Assembly (NCBI GenBank): GCA_965250105.1
Contig: OZ252290.1
Location: 3,658,001 to 3,722,000 of the forward strand
Direction: 5' to 3'
DNA length: 64,000 nt
Source of the DNA: JBCBSK01 sp965250105
GTDB lineage: Bacteria > Pseudomonadota > Alphaproteobacteria > Rhizobiales > Tepidamorphaceae
A model generated the notes under the pieces. The model did no database searches, was not told the DNA's origin, and saw nothing but the letters and a program-made list of their open reading frames with translations. Below are positions 61,296-64,000 of the stretch, piece by piece. A program made the position numbers and the translations under genes. Numbering within the stretch: position 1 is the stretch's first letter; every line of letters starts with the position of its first letter.

Positions 61296-62615
61296 TCACT
61301 CGTTGACGACGATCAGCGAATGCGCGCCGGGTCCAGTGGGGATGCGGTAGCCGGTGTCCTGAAGAGCGGGGTCGTCGCCACTGTCGACGACGCGCCAGAT
61401 CTCGAGGCCACTCTGTTGGGGCTCAGGTCCCTCATATTCGAAGACGCCGGCGACGACGTAACTGTCGGAGGCGTCGAAGGCGATGCCTTCCGGCAGGACG
61501 CCGTCGAAGGCCCAGTCGCCGACGGGGTGCAGATGGCCGGCCTCCGGATCGAAGCGCAGCAGCGACAGGGACGACCGGCTGTGCCCGGGCGCGCCCTCGG
61601 GCAGCCAGGTCTGGCCGATATTGACGGTGGCGATCAGGTCGCCGGAATTGGAAAAGGCCAGGCTTTCGGCATGTTGCGGCACGGACGCGCCGCCGACCAC
61701 GAAATGGCGCGGTTCGGCCATATCGAGCGGCGCCAGTTCGATCGATGTCAGTTGGCTCGGCGGGGCATCGATGTAGAAACCGCGCACATCGGCGCCCCAT
61801 TGCAGATCATTGCTGACGAAGAAACGCCCGTCGCGGGAGAATTTGCCCGACATCGGCCATTTCCCCGTTTGCACCGGATTGCCCCATTGCGTGATGCCGG
61901 CAACCCCGCCGTCCTCGGCGCGCGCCACTTGGTAAAACCGCACCTGGCCACGAAAGTTGAACGTGACCGCGACGATATCGGCGCTCGGATGCCATTCCGC
62001 GTGATGCGGAAACAGTCCCTGATCGAGCAGTTCGGGCATCGGCGTGATGTCGGGAATGGCCAGCCGGGTGACCGGGCCGAAGCCGCCATCCGTGAAGGTC
62101 ACGAAGGCCAGCGGGTCTCCGGGAGACTTGGTGGCCAGGACCAGCGTTCGGCCGTCGGCGCTGACCGAGACGCCTTGCGGCTCCAAGCCGATCTCCACCT
62201 CGTCGATGATCGCAAGCGAGCCGTCATCGCCCAGCGAAATCGCCCGGAGCACCGTCCCCGGTTCGAGGTCGCGCATCGTCGCGTCGCCGTCTTCGCGCTG
62301 GGTGTGCGTTTCGGCGACGAAGATCGTGTTGCCGTCGGGCGTGGCGGCGATGGAGAAGACCGGATTGATGACTGAATTGGACACTTCGATCGCCGACAGC
62401 CGAGCGCTCTCGTCCAAGGGCAGTGAGATCACCGACAGGGCGTCTGTGTCGCGCGGCTCGCCCAGCTGGCCGTCGATATAGGCATAGGCGCGCATGTCGC
62501 CATCGGAAATGGCGGCGATGTAACGCCCCTGGAAATCCGGAACATCCTGGGCGAGAGCGGGCGAGGCGAGAAACAGCCCCGCAAGCATGGTCATTGTCGA
62601 GTTTCGGCGCATCAA
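61296..62615 (-). CDS. Exported beta-propeller (lactonase-like) protein
   Basis: The 439-aa protein has a signal peptide (MTMLAGLFLASPALA) and repeated blade-like segments with SIAATPDGNTIFVAE, VSVSADGRTLVLATKS, GKFSRDGRFFVSNDL and ESLAFSNSGDLIATVN, typical of seven-bladed YncE/lactonase propellers. I see no established catalytic residues, so enzyme or binding role is open. It is divergent from the LysR gene, sharing an operator-like inverted repeat, so it is a probable LysR target. Confidence 0.82.
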   Translation of the reverse strand: MMRRNSTMTMLAGLFLASPALAQDVPDFQGRYIAAISDGDMRAYAYIDGQLGEPRDTDALSVISLPLDESARLSAIEVSNSVINPVFSIAATPDGNTIFVAETHTQREDGDATMRDLEPGTVLRAISLGDDGSLAIIDEVEIGLEPQGVSVSADGRTLVLATKSPGDPLAFVTFTDGGFGPVTRLAIPDITPMPELLDQGLFPHHAEWHPSADIVAVTFNFRGQVRFYQVARAEDGGVAGITQWGNPVQTGKWPMSGKFSRDGRFFVSNDLQWGADVRGFYIDAPPSQLTSIELAPLDMAEPRHFVVGGASVPQHAESLAFSNSGDLIATVNIGQTWLPEGAPGHSRSSLSLLRFDPEAGHLHPVGDWAFDGVLPEGIAFDASDSYVVAGVFEYEGPEPQQSGLEIWRVVDSGDDPALQDTGYRIPTGPGAHSLIVVNE

Positions 62616-62652
62616 GGCCTCCTGGGTGGCGTGGACGGCCTGAAGCTGGTGT

Positions 62653-62686
62653 TATCGAAACGATCGATCCAGACTAGGTTTCGATA
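62653..62686. promoter_or_regulatory. Inverted repeat operator between LysR and its divergent gene
   Basis: TATCGAAAC (62653-62661) and GTTTCGATA (62678-62686) form a perfect 9-bp inverted repeat with 16 bases between. It sits in the 95-bp divergent gap, where LysR-type activators bind their own and target promoters. Confidence 0.65.
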
Positions 62687-62710
62687 GATTCAATAAGGAA
62701 AACTGATCGA

Positions 62711-63553
62711 TTGTTCTCGACCACGGACTATCGCTGCGTCATCGCGCTGCATGAGGAAGGCAACTTCGCGCGGGCGGCGGTTGTTGTCGGCATCTCCCAG
62801 CCGGCGCTGACCGGTCGGCTGCGCCGGATCGAGGATCAGCTTGGCGTCAGGCTGTTCGAGCGCGGGCGGCGGGGCGCCCATCCGACACCGGCCGGTCACG
62901 CCTTCGCCCAAGCCGCGCGTGAGATCGTGCATATGACCGAACAGGCCGTGGATGCGGCGCGCGACGCGGACAGGGGGCTCGGCCAGTTCCTCAGCGTCGG
63001 CATGACGCAGATCGCCGCGACGCAGATCGTCGTGCCCGTTCTGGCGGCCTTCCGGATGGAAAACCCCTATGCCCGGCTTCGGCTTCTTGAAGCCAATTCC
63101 GCGACGCTCGAAGCGCAGGTCGAGGAAAACCGGATCGATGTCGCCTTCCTGCATCCGCCGATCCATCTCGCGGGCTTGTCGGAACTGACCCTGATGTCGC
63201 AGAAGGCGGCGAAATATGACGCCAGAACCTATCGGGGGGCGACGCCGCCGGCGATCCGCTATACGCGCAAGGACGCGCCGGTCATCGTCGCCGAAATCGA
63301 CCGCAAGAATCCGGAAACGGCGGACCGCCCGGCGCTTGTCGAAGCGAACACCGTTCTCGGCGCCGCGGTCCTGTCGCAAGCCGGCTATGGGCCGTTCTTC
63401 GCACCGACAGACTGGCCGAACCCGTTCGGCGCGGATGAGATCGCTGCGGGCGGGCAGGGCGCCGATATGGAGCTCGGCACCAGCGTCGTCTGGCGGAGCC
63501 TGGACCGGCGGCCCATGGTGCGGGCCCTGCTCGATGTCTGCCGTCGCTCATAG
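62711..63553 (+). CDS. LysR-family transcriptional regulator
   Basis: The 280-aa protein has an N-terminal helix-turn-helix: FSTTDYRCVIALHEEGNFARAA, SQPALTGRLRRIEDQLGVRLFERGRRG, ending PTPAGHAFA. The effector domain (~90-280) has the usual two-lobe start FLSVGMTQIAATQIVVPVL. The start is TTG at 62711. It is divergent from the beta-propeller gene and probably controls it; inducer unknown. Confidence 0.92.
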   Translation: MFSTTDYRCVIALHEEGNFARAAVVVGISQPALTGRLRRIEDQLGVRLFERGRRGAHPTPAGHAFAQAAREIVHMTEQAVDAARDADRGLGQFLSVGMTQIAATQIVVPVLAAFRMENPYARLRLLEANSATLEAQVEENRIDVAFLHPPIHLAGLSELTLMSQKAAKYDARTYRGATPPAIRYTRKDAPVIVAEIDRKNPETADRPALVEANTVLGAAVLSQAGYGPFFAPTDWPNPFGADEIAAGGQGADMELGTSVVWRSLDRRPMVRALLDVCRRS

Positions 63554-63663
63554 GGCCAAGGAGAAAGCTGGCACGTTTTGCCCCGCGTCGCGGGCCATGA
63601 TTGACTGGCACTCCAGATTGATGGCTTCGCCAAGGATCGGCGTCGAGATATCGAGGCGACAAG

Positions 63664-64000
63664 ATGCCGGACCTGTTGCGGGCTTTGCGGGAATTCGACG
63701 GCAAGACGACATCCGTCCTCCTGGACATCCGCGCGCGTTTCGGCGCGGGTGACGGTTTTCTCGCCGATCTTGCCACGCTCATTGCGTGCCCGGACGGGGC
63801 GGTTTCGGATGGCGCGACCTGGCTGATCAAGAATTCCGCCGAGAACGGTGTCGTGCCGGGAGGTTCGGCGCGCGCCGCGATCATCGCCCGGCTTGATGGC
63901 GTGACCCGTTGGCAGGCCGCGCTGCATCTCTGCCAGACGGTCGAATTCCTCGACCTCACGTCTGATGAGGCGCGTCGGTTCGCGACATGGGCGGCCGAGT
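63664..64000 (+). CDS. Hypothetical protein, 3' end beyond window
   Basis: From the ATG at 63664, preceded by GAGG, the frame stays open for 112 codons to the window end. The sequence is protein-like, with helical stretches (FLADLATLIACPDGAV, GATWLIKNSAENGV, GVTRWQAALHLCQTVEFLDL) that could be HEAT-like repeats. I do not recognise a family. It follows the LysR gene by 110 bp on the same strand. Confidence 0.6.
   Translation, partial: MPDLLRALREFDGKTTSVLLDIRARFGAGDGFLADLATLIACPDGAVSDGATWLIKNSAENGVVPGGSARAAIIARLDGVTRWQAALHLCQTVEFLDLTSDEARRFATWAAE

Overview
The window is high-GC chromosomal DNA from an alphaproteobacterium, most likely of the order Hyphomicrobiales. The main reason is gene order: scpB-tatABC-serS-surE-pcm-nlpD-like-yajC-secDF, and uvrA / ssb-gyrA-coaD-ppi-ppi-queA-tgt. 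An IalB-family protein, a Pcs-type phosphatidylcholine synthase, a DUF502 protein and a GAAC-N7-GAAC SOS box agree with this. No genus is claimed. There is no rRNA, CRISPR array, insertion sequence, transposase or integrase.

Region by region. 1-8.5 kb: end of the scp locus, an orphan ABC ATPase, the Tat translocon (tatA, a tatB with a very long Lys/Ala/Thr tail, tatC), serS, surE, pcm and a LysM/LytM lipoprotein. 8.7-14 kb: a DUF815 ATPase, then yajC-secD-secF followed by two genes resembling the mitochondrial complex I assembly factors NDUFAF3 and NDUFAF6. 14-26.7 kb: trmFO and uvrA on the minus strand; ssb, gyrA, coaD, two cyclophilins, queA and tgt on the plus strand. 27.5-35.3 kb: tRNA-Lys, then a carbon-phosphorus lyase cluster, with phnF divergent from phnGHIJKL-DUF1045-phnM. 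35.4-47.5 kb: a SPOR-like protein, glmU, glmS, two membrane proteins, recG, sdhE and mfd. 47.5-58.4 kb: a DsbA-family protein, an unusual couple of a degenerate AMP-binding protein and a family 5 solute-binding protein, ialB, hspQ, an AEC transporter, a UbiH-like hydroxylase, pcs and a quinone oxidoreductase. 58.6-61 kb: tRNA-Ser followed by a lower-GC stretch (small membrane protein, TetR regulator, DUF1801, VOC protein) that looks acquired. 61.3-64 kb: a secreted beta-propeller protein divergent from a LysR regulator, and a gene cut by the window end.

How the genes work together. Protein export is served by TatABC, YajC-SecDF and the envelope proteins. Queuosine tRNA modification (QueA, Tgt) sits beside DNA topology and repair genes (GyrA, Ssb, UvrA, RecG, Mfd). 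The phn cluster encodes the core that breaks C-P bonds, but no phosphonate transporter, PhnN or PhnP is in view; the DUF1045 2H protein may fill the PhnP step. GlmU and GlmS supply UDP-GlcNAc.

Most interesting points: the Tgt protein has lost three of its four zinc ligands; the solute-binding protein is translationally coupled to a degenerate adenylate-forming protein; TatB carries a histone-H1-like tail; an SOS box lies inside the ssb promoter; GyrA has Gln at the main quinolone-resistance position; the region after tRNA-Ser contains a 40-bp imperfect direct repeat around DUF1801.
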